From Oscillospiraceae bacterium (GTDB lineage: Bacteria > Bacillota > Clostridia > Oscillospirales > Acutalibacteraceae): a stretch of 64,000 nt of DNA. Location: the NCBI GenBank assembly GCA_015066565.1, contig SVOB01000001.1, positions 1,116,001-1,180,000 on the forward strand. Direction: 5' to 3'. This document shows, one piece after another, positions 49,066-59,180 of the stretch (the stretch's first letter is position 1; each line of letters starts with the position of its first letter). The position numbers and the translations under genes were made by a program. The notes beneath the pieces were generated by a model. The model had not been told where the DNA came from and ran no database searches. It worked only from the letters and a program-made list of their open reading frames with translations.

Positions 49066-49470
49066 TTATTCCTTGGGGTTTACAATGTCACGCCAGTCAA
49101 GGTCGCCATGTTCAAGCGAATGGATAAGCGCTTCGGCGGTGGCGATATTCGTAGCGACGGGAATATTATGAACGTCGCAAAGGCGAAGAAGCGTAGCTTC
49201 CTTAGGCTCGTGAGGCTTTGGGTTAAGAGGATCTCTGAAGAGCAGAAGCAGGTCAATTTCGTTACACGCAATCATAGCCGCAATCTGCTGATCACCGCCC
49301 TGCTGACCGCTTAAGAACCTTTTAATATCAAGGCCCGTAGCTTCCGAAACAATTTTTCCTGTTGTTCCGGTTGCGTAAAGGGTATGGCGTGAAAGCAAGC
49401 CGCAATAAGCGATACAAAACTGCGTCATAAGCTCCTTTTTCTCGTCATGAGCAATTAAAGCGATATTCAT
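49066..49470 (-). CDS. mgsA: Methylglyoxal synthase
   Basis: A 134-residue enzyme that turns dihydroxyacetone phosphate into methylglyoxal and phosphate, a glycolytic overflow bypass. [12 protein letters not shown], the phosphate loop [16 protein letters not shown] with the catalytic Asp, and [15 protein letters not shown] are all hallmark blocks. The frame reaches 49488, but the ATG at 49470 follows GGGAGGG. It ends the mre-minD gene string, as in several Clostridia. The toxic product could be relevant to the aldo-keto reductase elsewhere in the window, but nothing links the two directly. Confidence 0.95.
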   Translation of the reverse strand: MNIALIAHDEKKELMTQFCIAYCGLLSRHTLYATGTTGKIVSEATGLDIKRFLSGQQGGDQQIAAMIACNEIDLLLLFRDPLNPKPHEPKEATLLRLCDVHNIPVATNIATAEALIHSLEHGDLDWRDIVNPKE

Positions 49471-49559
49471 ATTATCCCTCCCATTCAAATAATAATAGAC
49501 CTAAATGCGAATAGTTATATTTATAATACCAAAAAATGTAATAAAATTCAACAATTCTT

Positions 49560-50300
49560 TTATAATTTTGTAAATTTAAGTTCAATTCGTTCGCCGAGAA
49601 GCCTTTTTGCAATTCTCATAAAGGCAAGATATGCGGGATTTCTCTCGTTAAGAACGCCCGCCGTTACGGAATAAAAGGCGACGGCGTTATCCTCGGGAAC
49701 AATTCCGATAAGCCTTACCGCAGTTTTATCGATTACCGAATCGGCGGCGAGAAGCCTACCCCTTTTTGACTCCTTTTTCCTGTAACGGTTGATAACCAGC
49801 CTCGCTTCGCCCTTAAAGCCGTAAGAAAAAATTGTATCAGCCGCAACGCCTGCGCTTCTTACGCAAACCTCATCGGGAGTGGCGACAAGAAGAGCCTTGT
49901 CGGCAACCGCCGAGCCGAGAGAGAGCATTTCGCCCAGCCCTGCGGGAGCGTCAAGAAAAATAAAATCATAGTCGTCCCGAATTTCGTCAATAATCGGCTC
50001 AAGTCCCTTTTCGGTAAGAACGGGCGAAAACCTGACGGGAGCACAGAGCAGGTCGGGGTTCCCGTTTTCGCCCTTTACAACAGCCTGCTTAACCGTCGCC
50101 CGTTCCTCAAGAACGTCGCCCCAGTCGTAAACGCATTTTTCCGTGGTGTTAAGAATAAGGTCGAGCGAACGAAGCGCAACGTCCATATCTATAAGAAGTA
50201 CCTTTTTATTCAGTTTAACAAGCGCTCTGCCTAAAAAGGCCGTGACGGAGGATTTTCCGACCCCGCCCTTTCCGCTGGCAACAAGAAAAATGTTTTTCAT
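49560..50300 (-). CDS. minD: MinD/ParA-type ATPase
   Basis: A 246-residue deviant-Walker ATPase. KGGVGKSS is at 11-18, VLLIDMDVALRSLDL at 34-48 and FIFLDAPAGLG holds Walker B. In Min systems MinD sits on the membrane and recruits the division inhibitor MinC. The C terminus (MRIAKRLLGERIELKFTKL) could form a membrane-targeting amphipathic helix but is not a clear match to the MinD consensus. No MinC, MinE or DivIVA gene is adjacent. It follows PBP2 by 3 bp and belongs to the mre operon. Confidence 0.85.
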   Translation of the reverse strand: MKNIFLVASGKGGVGKSSVTAFLGRALVKLNKKVLLIDMDVALRSLDLILNTTEKCVYDWGDVLEERATVKQAVVKGENGNPDLLCAPVRFSPVLTEKGLEPIIDEIRDDYDFIFLDAPAGLGEMLSLGSAVADKALLVATPDEVCVRSAGVAADTIFSYGFKGEARLVINRYRKKESKRGRLLAADSVIDKTAVRLIGIVPEDNAVAFYSVTAGVLNERNPAYLAFMRIAKRLLGERIELKFTKL

Positions 50301-50303
50301 ATC

Positions 50304-52415
50304 TTACCTCAAAGGCGTGTTAAAGCTTTCAACCGCGTCAGCCTCGCCTACGGCGGAGAAATAAGCGGTGTAAATATCAGCCGCAATCTGAGCGGTTGAA
50401 GAACCCGTTTCGGCGTTCTCAACTACTATTGCAATAGCAATCTGCGGGTTTTCGTAAGGCGCAAAGGAGATTAAAAGACCGTTTGTGCCGTTAACTGTTT
50501 TACCGTCAACAATCTTTGAAATTTCGGCGGTACCTGTTTTCGCCGCTACATTCACCGGACAGGACGACAACGCCGCGTTTCTTGCGCCGACGCGTCTCAT
50601 ACCCTCTTTAACCGTGTCAAAGGTTGACTTTTTAATGCCCGTTTCGTTAAGCACCTTCGGCGTTGTATTGTCAATAACGGTCTGAGTAAAATCATAGGAC
50701 TTGACCGCTTTTACAAAGTGAGCCTGATAACGTGTTCCGCCGTTGGCAATCGTCGCGCAATAGGAAGCGAGCTGAATCGGCGTGAAAAGGTTGTCCGACT
50801 GACCGATAGCCGCCTGAACCGTGTCGCCGGGGTACCAGGTCTGACCTAACGAGCTTTTATATTCGATTGACGCGAGAACACCCGAAGCTTCGCTGAGCTC
50901 AATGCCCGTCTTTTCGCCGAGACCGAAGAGCTTACAGTAGGTGTTCAGCTTGTTTATTCCGAGCCCGAGGCCCGTTTCAAAGAAAAATATGTTGCATGAC
51001 TGGTTAAGCGCTTCTCTTACGTCAATATTTCCGTGAACGCCGAGGCACTTGAAGGTCTGGTCCTCAAACCTACGGTAAATACCGCCGCAGTTGAACTTTG
51101 AGGTGCTTGTAATAATGCCCTCTTCAAGTCCTGCGCAGGCTACCGCAGGCTTAAACGTAGAGCCGGGAGCATAGGTGTTCTGAAGTGCCCTGTTCCAAAG
51201 CGGAGAAGCCTTTTCTTTAACGAGCGAGGAATAGTCCTTTTTGTAAGTGCTCAAATCATACGAAGGATATGTAGCGCACGCAAGAACGGCGCCGTTATTC
51301 ACGTCAATCGCAACAACGGCTCCCGCAGCGGGCAGGGCCTCGTTGTAGGGAAGCTTGCTGACCCTTTCCTCAAGCGCCTCCTGGGCAATTCTCTGAAGAG
51401 TGGTGTCAAGGGTGAGGATAACCGTATCGCCCTGAACGGGGTTTCTGGTATATTCGGTCTTTTTGTTACCGTTGGCGTCCTCGGTGGTAGTCCTTACGCC
51501 GTCCTTACCTCTTAAATATTCCTCCATAGCGCTTTCAATTCCGAACTGACCGATTTTGTCGTTAAGTCCGTAACCGTAGGTCGCCTTAATCTGAGAAATC
51601 TGATTTGAAGTAAGTCCCGGCTCTGCGAGTCTTTCCTCAAGGTCCTTTTTATGCTCCTCATACTGTTCGGCGTTGATTGAATCAACATAGCCGAGAATAT
51701 GCGGCGCGAGGTCGCCCTCGATATATTCGCGGTTGGTGACAATCTGAACGTCAACGCCCCTGTAAAAATCGCTGTTCTCTTTAATATAGGCTATAATTTC
51801 CTCGGGAATATCCTCTGCGAAAACGTAGGGGTTGTCCGTAGTGAAAAGGAGCTTTCTCATATTATAGCAGACGGCGATAATCTTAATCTGGTCGCTTTTC
51901 TTATAATCCTCAACCTCGTAACGTTCAACGAGAGCGTCAAAGCAGTTCTGAGCCGTGGCGTAGTCGTTAAGATAGAGATAATCCTTGCTTTTAAGATAGG
52001 AAATATCGTTTTCCATATCGTCAATAAAAACGGGATTGCCGTTTTTGTCAAGCTTAATCGGCAGGGCGTTAATCCATTCGAGCTTATTTTTTTCAAGAAG
52101 ATTTATAAGAGAAATAATAATCTCGTTTCTTTCACTCTGCTTCGTAGCCGACGGAAAATAAGAGCCGTCGAAAATAATGCTGTTACTCTGACGGTTTGTG
52201 ACAAGCGGATTTCCGTTAGTGTCAAGAATCTGTCCTCTTGCGCCCTCAACGGTGACGTTGCTTATGCTCAAAGCGTCGTGGGCGGCGGAATAATCCTTGC
52301 CGTGAACAATCTGTATTGAAAAAAGAGCAAAGGCGAACAGAACGAACACCGCAACGCAAAGCCCGATAAGCAGAAAATACCTTCTCTTATCTCTTTTAGC
52401 CGAATCACGAGTCAT
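50304..52415 (-). CDS. Class B penicillin-binding protein 2 (MrdA-like)
   Basis: A 703-residue protein with one N-terminal membrane anchor, a pedestal/dimerisation region and a transpeptidase domain. The nucleophile Ser419 lies in PGSTFKPA, SCN is in ALNQSCNIFF, and KTGTAEIS is near the C terminus. It cross-links peptidoglycan during elongation. A GTG at 52424 is in frame; the ATG at 52415 after GGGAGGTG is chosen. It follows mreD in an mreBCD operon, the usual place for PBP2, but no rodA follows; a MinD gene does. Confidence 0.93.
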   Translation of the reverse strand: MTRDSAKRDKRRYFLLIGLCVAVFVLFAFALFSIQIVHGKDYSAAHDALSISNVTVEGARGQILDTNGNPLVTNRQSNSIIFDGSYFPSATKQSERNEIIISLINLLEKNKLEWINALPIKLDKNGNPVFIDDMENDISYLKSKDYLYLNDYATAQNCFDALVERYEVEDYKKSDQIKIIAVCYNMRKLLFTTDNPYVFAEDIPEEIIAYIKENSDFYRGVDVQIVTNREYIEGDLAPHILGYVDSINAEQYEEHKKDLEERLAEPGLTSNQISQIKATYGYGLNDKIGQFGIESAMEEYLRGKDGVRTTTEDANGNKKTEYTRNPVQGDTVILTLDTTLQRIAQEALEERVSKLPYNEALPAAGAVVAIDVNNGAVLACATYPSYDLSTYKKDYSSLVKEKASPLWNRALQNTYAPGSTFKPAVACAGLEEGIITSTSKFNCGGIYRRFEDQTFKCLGVHGNIDVREALNQSCNIFFFETGLGLGINKLNTYCKLFGLGEKTGIELSEASGVLASIEYKSSLGQTWYPGDTVQAAIGQSDNLFTPIQLASYCATIANGGTRYQAHFVKAVKSYDFTQTVIDNTTPKVLNETGIKKSTFDTVKEGMRRVGARNAALSSCPVNVAAKTGTAEISKIVDGKTVNGTNGLLISFAPYENPQIAIAIVVENAETGSSTAQIAADIYTAYFSAVGEADAVESFNTPLR

Positions 52416-52433
52416 TTTGTTCACCTCCCGAAA

Positions 52434-52952
52434 TTAATATTCAACCGTATATTTTTTTGAAACCGCCCTTATCAGATAGTAGAAAATAAAGGTTAGTAAA
52501 AAGCTCAGCGCCGCGCCGGGAAGATAATATCTTACAAAAAGATAGGCGGGTCTTTCAATTCCCTGAGCCGAGACAAAGAACATTACGTAAAGGATTGCGT
52601 AACCTAGGCACGCAACCGCCGACATAACAAGGCTTGTAACGAGGTTTTTCTGCATAAGATACCTTACAAGCACTCCGACAGTCGCGCAGATAACAAGCAA
52701 AAACAGCGCATTGTACCCGTCGCCTCCGCCGTGGGATAAATCCCAGAGCGCCCCTGCGAAAACTCCGAACGCCCCTCCCCAGCGCTCGCCCTCAAAGACG
52801 GCAACGCAGACGCAAAGCGGAATAAGCAGGAAAAAATGCACTCCGAAAAATGACGGAAAATAGCCCGCAGTCGTCTGTAAAAGCGCGCAGAGAATAATTA
52901 TTGCGGCGATAATGAGTCTTCGTTTGAGAAGGATTTTTGTTTCCCTTTCCAT
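52434..52952 (-). CDS. mreD: Rod shape-determining protein MreD
   Basis: A 172-residue integral membrane protein with about five helices and little sequence signature beyond hydrophobicity, as is usual for MreD. Assignment rests on its place between mreC and PBP2 and its length. It starts one base inside the mreC stop (TAATG overlap), indicating coupled translation. It acts in the elongasome with MreB, MreC and PBP2. Confidence 0.85.
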   Translation of the reverse strand: MERETKILLKRRLIIAAIIILCALLQTTAGYFPSFFGVHFFLLIPLCVCVAVFEGERWGGAFGVFAGALWDLSHGGGDGYNALFLLVICATVGVLVRYLMQKNLVTSLVMSAVACLGYAILYVMFFVSAQGIERPAYLFVRYYLPGAALSFLLTFIFYYLIRAVSKKYTVEY

Positions 52953-53791
52953 TACTCATTCTCCCCGAAGTCCGTTATTATAAAAACGTCCTGAAGCGTT
53001 GAAATATCTATATCAGGCTCAATTATTGCGTTTGAGGAAACGTTCGCCTCGTCCGCCTCGACAGTGATAACCGTGCCGATTATAAGTCCTCTGGGATAAA
53101 TTCCGCCGATACCCGACGTGCAGACGATACCGCCGCTTGTAACTACGGAGTTTCCGTCAAGACCCGAAAGCATACACCGTCCCTTTAAAGAGAGGGTTGT
53201 ATTCGTGTTTACATAGCCGATTTCGCCCGAACGGATTTCGTAAGCGCTGATATTGACCTTGGGGTTTAAAACCGTGTTCACAACGCAGGAGGTTAAATTA
53301 ACTTCCTTGACAACGCCTATAAGGTGCTCGCCGTAAATTACGGGGTCGTTGACCTCTACGCCGTCAGCAGTTCCCGCATTGAGCGTGAACGAGCCGAAAA
53401 CATCAGCCGAATCTCTGCCTATAACGGTAGCCGCGGCGAATTTATAGTCGGGGTTGTCATTCTTGACCTCAAGGAAATTCTCGTAGCTTTCAACCTTTTT
53501 CTTGAGCTTTTCATAATCTACAAGCTGGCTCTGGTATTCAATAACCTTGTTTTCAAGCTCCTTAACTCTCTCGCGGTATTCCGAAGCCGAAACAAACGCT
53601 CCCGAAAAGTTTTCAAACTTATCCGCCGCAAAAGACGCAAGGCGCTGCAGGGGGCTGAAAACAACTCCTGCAACGCTTGTAAGAGGGCTTGTGCCGTTGT
53701 TCGTGACCGCCGCGAAAAACATTCCCAGCAGACAGACAGCAAGCATCAGAGCCAGTATTTTAAATGAAGCAGTTTTAAAAAAATTCTTCAT
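52952..53791 (-). CDS. mreC: Rod shape-determining protein MreC
   Basis: A 279-residue protein with an N-terminal membrane anchor (about 10-28), a coiled coil (about 60-105, RVKELENKVIEYQSQLVDYEKLKKKVE) and a paired beta-barrel domain (VIGRDSADVFGSFTLNAGTADGV, GLIIGTVITVEADE). It links MreB to periplasmic-side cell-wall enzymes. It lies 6 bp after mreB. Length and domain order are normal for Firmicutes MreC. Confidence 0.93.
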   Translation of the reverse strand: MKNFFKTASFKILALMLAVCLLGMFFAAVTNNGTSPLTSVAGVVFSPLQRLASFAADKFENFSGAFVSASEYRERVKELENKVIEYQSQLVDYEKLKKKVESYENFLEVKNDNPDYKFAAATVIGRDSADVFGSFTLNAGTADGVEVNDPVIYGEHLIGVVKEVNLTSCVVNTVLNPKVNISAYEIRSGEIGYVNTNTTLSLKGRCMLSGLDGNSVVTSGGIVCTSGIGGIYPRGLIIGTVITVEADEANVSSNAIIEPDIDISTLQDVFIITDFGENE

Positions 53792-53797
53792 ATCCGT

Positions 53798-54802
<1,005 letters not shown>

Positions 54803-54832
54803 TTAATCCCCTTCTTGAAAATTTGATAAAAA

Positions 54833-54855
54833 CGGAGCGGCTTTTCACCGCTCCG
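54833..54855 (-). terminator. pnp terminator
   Basis: On the minus strand a perfect 8-bp GC stem (CGGAGCGG with CCGCTCCG) is followed by TTTTTATCAAATTTT. It lies between pnp and mreB. Confidence 0.88.
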
Positions 54856-54868
54856 CACTGTTTTTTAA

Positions 54869-57067
54869 TCAGTCTTCGCGTCTTCTTCTGTTATTGAAAT
54901 TTCTTCTGTTGTTAGGACGCTTGGCGCTTTCGCTTATATCGTTCTCGGGAACAAGACCCTTGACCTCAATGAGCGCCTCCCTGCGTGAAAGGTTAATTCT
55001 GCCCTGGTCGTCGATTTCGATAACCTTGACCATAACCTCGTCGCCTACGTTTACGACGTCCTCAACCTTATCGACGCGTTTAACGTCGAGGTGGCTTATG
55101 TGAACAAGTCCCTCTTTGCCGGGTGCGATTTCAACAAACGCGCCGAAGCTCATAAGACGGGTTACAACGCCCGCATAAATAGCGCCGATTTCGGGGTCGT
55201 TTGCAATTGTTTCAACCATAAGGAGAGCTCTCTTAGCGTTATCAAGGTCGATAGCGGAGATATAAACTCTGCCGTCCTCTTCAACGTCAACCTTACAGTC
55301 ACATTCAGCGCAAATCTTCTGAATAACCTTGCCCTGCTTACCGATAACGTCGCCGATTTTTTCGGGATTAATCTTCGTTGAAAGCATCTTCGGAGCGTAT
55401 TTTGAAAGCTCTTTACGGGGCTCGGGGATAACGGGAAGCATAATCTCGTCAAGAATATAATTTCTTGCCTTATGAGTTTTTGCAAACGCCTCTTTAATGA
55501 TTTCGGGTGTAAGGCCGTGTACCTTAAGGTCCATCTGGATAGCGGTGATACCTTTCTTTGTACCCGCAACCTTAAAGTCCATATCGCCGTAGAAGTCTTC
55601 AAGACCCTGAATATCAACCATTGTCATAAAGTCGCCGTAAACGCCCTCGTCGCCTGTGATAAGACCGCAGGAAATACCTGCTACGGGAGCCTTAATCGGA
55701 ACGCCCGCCGCCATAAGAGCGAGGGTTGAGCCGCAAATTGAACCCTGTGAGGTCGAGCCGTTTGAAGAGAGAACCTCGGATACAACGCGGATTGCATACG
55801 GGAATTCATCAACTGAGGGAATGACGGGAAGAAGAGCCTTTTCGGCGAGAGCGCCGTGGCCGATTTCACGTCTGCCGGGACCTCTTGAGGGCTTTGTTTC
55901 GCCGACTGAATATGACGGGAAATTATAGTGATGGATATATCTCTTTTCGGTCTGTTCGTCAAGGCCGTCAAGCTGCTGAGCGTCGCTCATGGGAGCGAGA
56001 GTTGCGATTGAAAGAACCTGGGTCTGTCCTCTTGTGAAAAGACCTGAGCCGTGAACACGGGAAAGAAGGTCAACCTCAGCGTTAAGAGGACGGATTTCGT
56101 CAATACCTCTTCCGTCAACACGCTTATGCTCGTCCTTGAGCCAGGAACGTACAACGTGCTTCTGAACAAGATACATAATTTCTTCAATCTTTTCGGGATG
56201 CTCGCCGAACAGCTCGTCGAACTTCTCGTGAACTGCGTCGTAAATCGGAAGAAGAGCGGCGTCACGGACGTTTTTGTCGTCAGTGTCGAGAGCCTTCTTA
56301 ACGTCTTCAATGCAGAAATCTTCAATCTGCTTAAAGATTTCGGGGTCGGGGTCGGAGGATTCGTACTCGAACTTCTTCTTGCCGACCTCGGCAACGATTT
56401 CGTTAATGAACTTAACGATTTTCTTGTTTTCCTCGTGACCTGCCATAATGGCGTCGAACATTGTGTCGTCGTCGATTTCGTTACCGCCCGCTTCAATCAT
56501 GGCGACAAGGTCAGCGGTTGAAGCGACAGTGAGAACAAGGTCGCTCTTCTCTCTCTGTTCAAGGTTGGGGTTAATTACGATTTCGCCGTCAACAAGGCCT
56601 ACGTTTACGCCTGAAATCGGGCCGTCCCACGGAATATCGGAAATAGCGATAGCCGCCGAAACACCAATCATAGCCGTAATTTCGGGCGAGCAGTCGGGGT
56701 CAACCGACATAACGGTAGCGACTACGGAACAGTCGTTTCTCAAATCCTTCGGGAAGAGAGGACGGATAGGTCTGTCAATGCAACGCGAGGTGAGAATTGC
56801 CTTCTCGCTCGGTCTGGACTCTCTTCTCTGGAATGAGCCGGGGATTTTTCCGACTGCATACATTTTCTCTTCATAGTCAACCGAAAGCGGGAAGAAATCC
56901 ACGCCCTCTCTGGGCTTTGCGGAAGCGGTTACGTTACAGAGAACCTCTGTTTCGCCGTAACGCGCAAGAATTGAAGCGTTCGCAAGGCCCGCCATCTTAC
57001 CTGTTTCAAGGGTAAGCTTTCTGCCTGCAAGTTCGGTTTCCCAAACCTTAAAGTTCTTGAAAAACAT
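54869..57067 (-). CDS. pnp: Polyribonucleotide nucleotidyltransferase (PNPase)
   Basis: A 732-residue phosphorolytic 3'-5' exoribonuclease. Two RNase PH-like domains flank a helical linker. The second carries the RGQTQVLSIATLAP and DFMTMVDIQGLEDFYGDMDFKVAGT blocks with catalytic Asp residues. A KH domain (INPEKIGDVIGKQGKVIQ) and an S1 domain (GVVTRLMSFGAFVEI) follow, then a basic Asn/Arg tail. The gene lies after rpsO, as in many bacteria. It is preceded by a long stem-loop at 57103-57188 that could be the target of autoregulation. Confidence 0.97.
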   Translation of the reverse strand: MFFKNFKVWETELAGRKLTLETGKMAGLANASILARYGETEVLCNVTASAKPREGVDFFPLSVDYEEKMYAVGKIPGSFQRRESRPSEKAILTSRCIDRPIRPLFPKDLRNDCSVVATVMSVDPDCSPEITAMIGVSAAIAISDIPWDGPISGVNVGLVDGEIVINPNLEQREKSDLVLTVASTADLVAMIEAGGNEIDDDTMFDAIMAGHEENKKIVKFINEIVAEVGKKKFEYESSDPDPEIFKQIEDFCIEDVKKALDTDDKNVRDAALLPIYDAVHEKFDELFGEHPEKIEEIMYLVQKHVVRSWLKDEHKRVDGRGIDEIRPLNAEVDLLSRVHGSGLFTRGQTQVLSIATLAPMSDAQQLDGLDEQTEKRYIHHYNFPSYSVGETKPSRGPGRREIGHGALAEKALLPVIPSVDEFPYAIRVVSEVLSSNGSTSQGSICGSTLALMAAGVPIKAPVAGISCGLITGDEGVYGDFMTMVDIQGLEDFYGDMDFKVAGTKKGITAIQMDLKVHGLTPEIIKEAFAKTHKARNYILDEIMLPVIPEPRKELSKYAPKMLSTKINPEKIGDVIGKQGKVIQKICAECDCKVDVEEDGRVYISAIDLDNAKRALLMVETIANDPEIGAIYAGVVTRLMSFGAFVEIAPGKEGLVHISHLDVKRVDKVEDVVNVGDEVMVKVIEIDDQGRINLSRREALIEVKGLVPENDISESAKRPNNRRNFNNRRRRED

Positions 57068-57102
57068 AGTTTTTACCTCTTTCTTTTCTTATTTTTAACC
57101 GA

Positions 57103-57188
57103 GGCAAAAACCTGTTTAGCAATAAACAGAACCGTCAAAAAGATGTTTCTTGAAAACTCTGTTTACCGCTAAAACCTGTGTTTTTGCC
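57103..57188 (-). promoter_or_regulatory. Long stem-loop in the pnp leader
   Basis: Three perfectly paired blocks nest around one axis: 57103-57111 with 57180-57188 (9 bp), 57115-57120 with 57168-57173 (6 bp), and 57123-57130 with 57158-57165 (8 bp). Together they form an 86-base, 23-pair hairpin ending 36 bases before the pnp start codon. A long double-stranded leader cut by RNase III underlies pnp autoregulation in E. coli. The same role here is inference. Confidence 0.7.
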
Positions 57189-57220
57189 CCGAAAAATTCC
57201 TTTTCTAAAAAGCAAATCAA

Positions 57221-57245
57221 GGCAAGCAGAGGTGTTCTGCTTGCC
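57221..57245 (-). terminator. rpsO terminator
   Basis: A perfect 10-bp stem (GGCAAGCAGA with TCTGCTTGCC) lies 10 bases after the rpsO stop, with a moderately T-rich tail on the minus strand. Partial read-through into pnp is likely. Confidence 0.78.
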
Positions 57246-57255
57246 CCGAAAAAAC

Positions 57256-57528
57256 TTATTTACGAATACCTAACTGAGCAATGATTGCACGGTATCTTTC
57301 AATGTCAACCTTCTGAAGATATGCGAGAAGGTTTCTTCTGTGACCGACCATCTTAAGAAGACCTCTTCTTGAGTGGTGGTCCTTCGGATTAGCCTTGAAA
57401 TGCTCGTTCAAGTCGTTAATTCTCTTTGTGAGAACCGCAATCTGAACCTCGGGAGAACCCGTGTCGCCCTCGTGGGTAGCGTACTTGGCCATTATAGCCT
57501 GCTTTTCTTCTTTTGTCATTTTTTTCAC
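57256..57528 (-). CDS. rpsO: 30S ribosomal protein S15
   Basis: A 90-residue S15 of typical length. [40 protein letters not shown] and the C-terminal [12 protein letters not shown] are near-invariant S15 blocks. It binds the 16S rRNA central domain early in 30S assembly. Its promoter at 57625-57653 is nearly consensus. It is followed by a terminator and then pnp. Confidence 0.98.
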   Translation of the reverse strand: MKKMTKEEKQAIMAKYATHEGDTGSPEVQIAVLTKRINDLNEHFKANPKDHHSRRGLLKMVGHRRNLLAYLQKVDIERYRAIIAQLGIRK

Positions 57529-57624
57529 CTCATTAAAATATTAACGTGATTCCACAGAAAAAGGCGGGTGAATACTGCTTTGCAGTTTACTCCTTAACCC
57601 GAGAAATCCGTTGTCAGCGAAAGA

Positions 57625-57653
57625 ATTGTATCATAATCAGCCCTGTTTGTCAA
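57625..57653 (-). promoter_or_regulatory. rpsO promoter
   Basis: On the minus strand TTGACA (57648-57653) and TACAAT (57625-57630) are 17 bp apart. The leader of about 90 bases includes a short TGCAAAGCA palindrome and could hold an S15 site, but I cannot show one. Confidence 0.85.
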
Positions 57654-57803
57654 ATGAATTTTAAGGCTTTTTTTATTTAATTTTTTGCCATACAATAACT
57701 TGTGTTTTGCTTTTTTTCGGGGTGCAAAATATAGATTATTATAATACTTTTATTATTACCCGTTTTGTGATACAATATTTAAAACGGAAAACGGGGTGAT
57801 AAG

Positions 57804-58844
57804 ATGCCTTTAAAAATAATACGTGACGATATAACGCGTGTTCGCTGTGACGCAATCGTCAACGCCGCAAATTCGTCGCTTCTCGGCGGCGGCGGAGTTG
57901 ACGGCGCAATCCACCGAGCCGCAGGAAAAAAGCTGCTCGAGGAATGCAGAACGCTCGGCGGCTGTAACATGGGCGAAGCGAAAATAACAAAGGGCTATAA
58001 CCTGCCCGCAAAATACGTTATCCACACCGTAGGCCCTGTCTGGCGAGGCGGCGGAAACAACGAAAAGGCTCTTCTTGAAAGCTGTTACGGAAATTCGCTT
58101 AAGCTTGCAAAGGAATACAACTGTAAAAGCGTAGCTTTTCCGCTTATCTCGGCGGGAGTTTACGGCTATCCCGCGGGCGAGGCGCTTGACGTCGCCGTAA
58201 AAAAGACGGCGGAGTTTCTTGAAGAAAACGAAATGACCGTTTATATTGTTGTTTTTGACAAAAACGCTCTTTCCGAAAGCCGAAAGCGTTTCAGTAACGT
58301 TGAGCAGTACATAGACGATATATACGCCGAGGCCCATTCACTCGACAGGTCGCGCCGTATTGACGCCGACTTTGTTGAAATGGGTATGCCCGCCGCGGGC
58401 AATTTCACGGCGCCAAAAGCGTTGAATAAAGCCTCCCGTAAGGAATCCGAAGTTCTTTTTAACAATCTTGACTCGGGGCTTGAGCATATAATAAACGAAA
58501 CGATTGACGAGAGCTTTTCGCAGATGCTTCTTCGTAAAATCGACGAAAAGGGAATGACCGACAGCGAGTGTTATAAAAAGGCGAATATTGACCGAAAACT
58601 GTTTTCTAAAATCCGAAGCGACGTTCACTATAAGCCCAGCAAGCCCACAGCGCTCGCCTTTGCAATTGCGCTTGAACTGAGCCTCGACGAAACGAAGGAT
58701 TTACTTATGAAGGCGGGCTTTGCTCTCTCGCACAGTAACAAATCCGATATTATTATCGAATATTTTATCAAAAATAAAAATTACAACATTTTCACAATCA
58801 ACGAAGCGCTTTTCGCCTTTGACCAGGCACTTCTCGGCGCATAA
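57804..58844 (+). CDS. MacroD-type macrodomain protein with C-terminal helical/HTH-like domain
   Basis: A 346-residue two-part protein. Residues 1-170 are a MacroD-type macrodomain with [19 protein letters not shown] (19-37) and [11 protein letters not shown], features of enzymes that hydrolyse mono-ADP-ribose from acidic residues and deacetylate O-acetyl-ADP-ribose. After a linker (about 175-235), residues about 236-346 form a helical domain ([25 protein letters not shown]...) with a Cro/C1-like helix-turn-helix feel. A similar tail occurs in uncharacterised Firmicutes proteins, as far as I recall. It is divergent from rpsO with TACAAT at 57771-57776 and starts after GGGGTG. Confidence 0.87.
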   Translation: MPLKIIRDDITRVRCDAIVNAANSSLLGGGGVDGAIHRAAGKKLLEECRTLGGCNMGEAKITKGYNLPAKYVIHTVGPVWRGGGNNEKALLESCYGNSLKLAKEYNCKSVAFPLISAGVYGYPAGEALDVAVKKTAEFLEENEMTVYIVVFDKNALSESRKRFSNVEQYIDDIYAEAHSLDRSRRIDADFVEMGMPAAGNFTAPKALNKASRKESEVLFNNLDSGLEHIINETIDESFSQMLLRKIDEKGMTDSECYKKANIDRKLFSKIRSDVHYKPSKPTALAFAIALELSLDETKDLLMKAGFALSHSNKSDIIIEYFIKNKNYNIFTINEALFAFDQALLGA

Positions 58845-58873
58845 AATATGCGAAAACTACTATCAGATTATGT

Positions 58874-58948
58874 GTAGGGGCTTCGTTTCCACGCCCGCCC
58901 GAAAAAAAACATATTGATTTTGCGGGACGTCGAGACGCCGTCCCCTAC
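58874..58948. repeat. Palindromic double-hairpin repeat, unit B1
   Basis: This 75-bp unit begins GTAGGGGC and ends GTCCCCTAC. Its right half is the hairpin GGGACGTCGAGACGCCGTCCC. It is the first of three units that fill the gap 58845-59180, which holds no gene. Confidence 0.82.
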
Positions 58949-58971
58949 GGAAAAATTATCAAAGGACGTCT

Positions 58972-59047
58972 GTAGGGAGCGGCGACCCCGACGCTCCAAA
59001 ATAAATAACATCTGAATTTGCGGGCTGCCGAGGTCGTCAGCCCCTAC
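58972..59047. repeat. Palindromic double-hairpin repeat, unit B2
   Basis: This 76-bp unit begins with the hairpin GGGAGCGGCGACCCCGACGCTCC and ends with GGGCTGCCGAGGTCGTCAGCCC then CTAC. The left hairpin is the uninterrupted version of the one in unit C2. Confidence 0.85.
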
Positions 59048-59073
59048 GAAGTCATTTAAATTAAACACATACC

Positions 59074-59141
59074 GTAGGGACGAGCAGTGCTCGTCCGTTT
59101 AAATTTGATATAAAAATGGCGGCGCCAAGGCACCGCCCTAC
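59074..59141. repeat. Palindromic double-hairpin repeat, unit B3
   Basis: This 68-bp unit begins GTAGGGACGAGCAGTGCTCGTCC and ends with the hairpin GGCGGCGCCAAGGCACCGCC then CTAC. Both arms keep pairing although their bases differ from other units. Confidence 0.85.
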
Positions 59142-59180
59142 AGATAAAATTTCATTTTCTACAAAGACAGGTTTTCGGGT

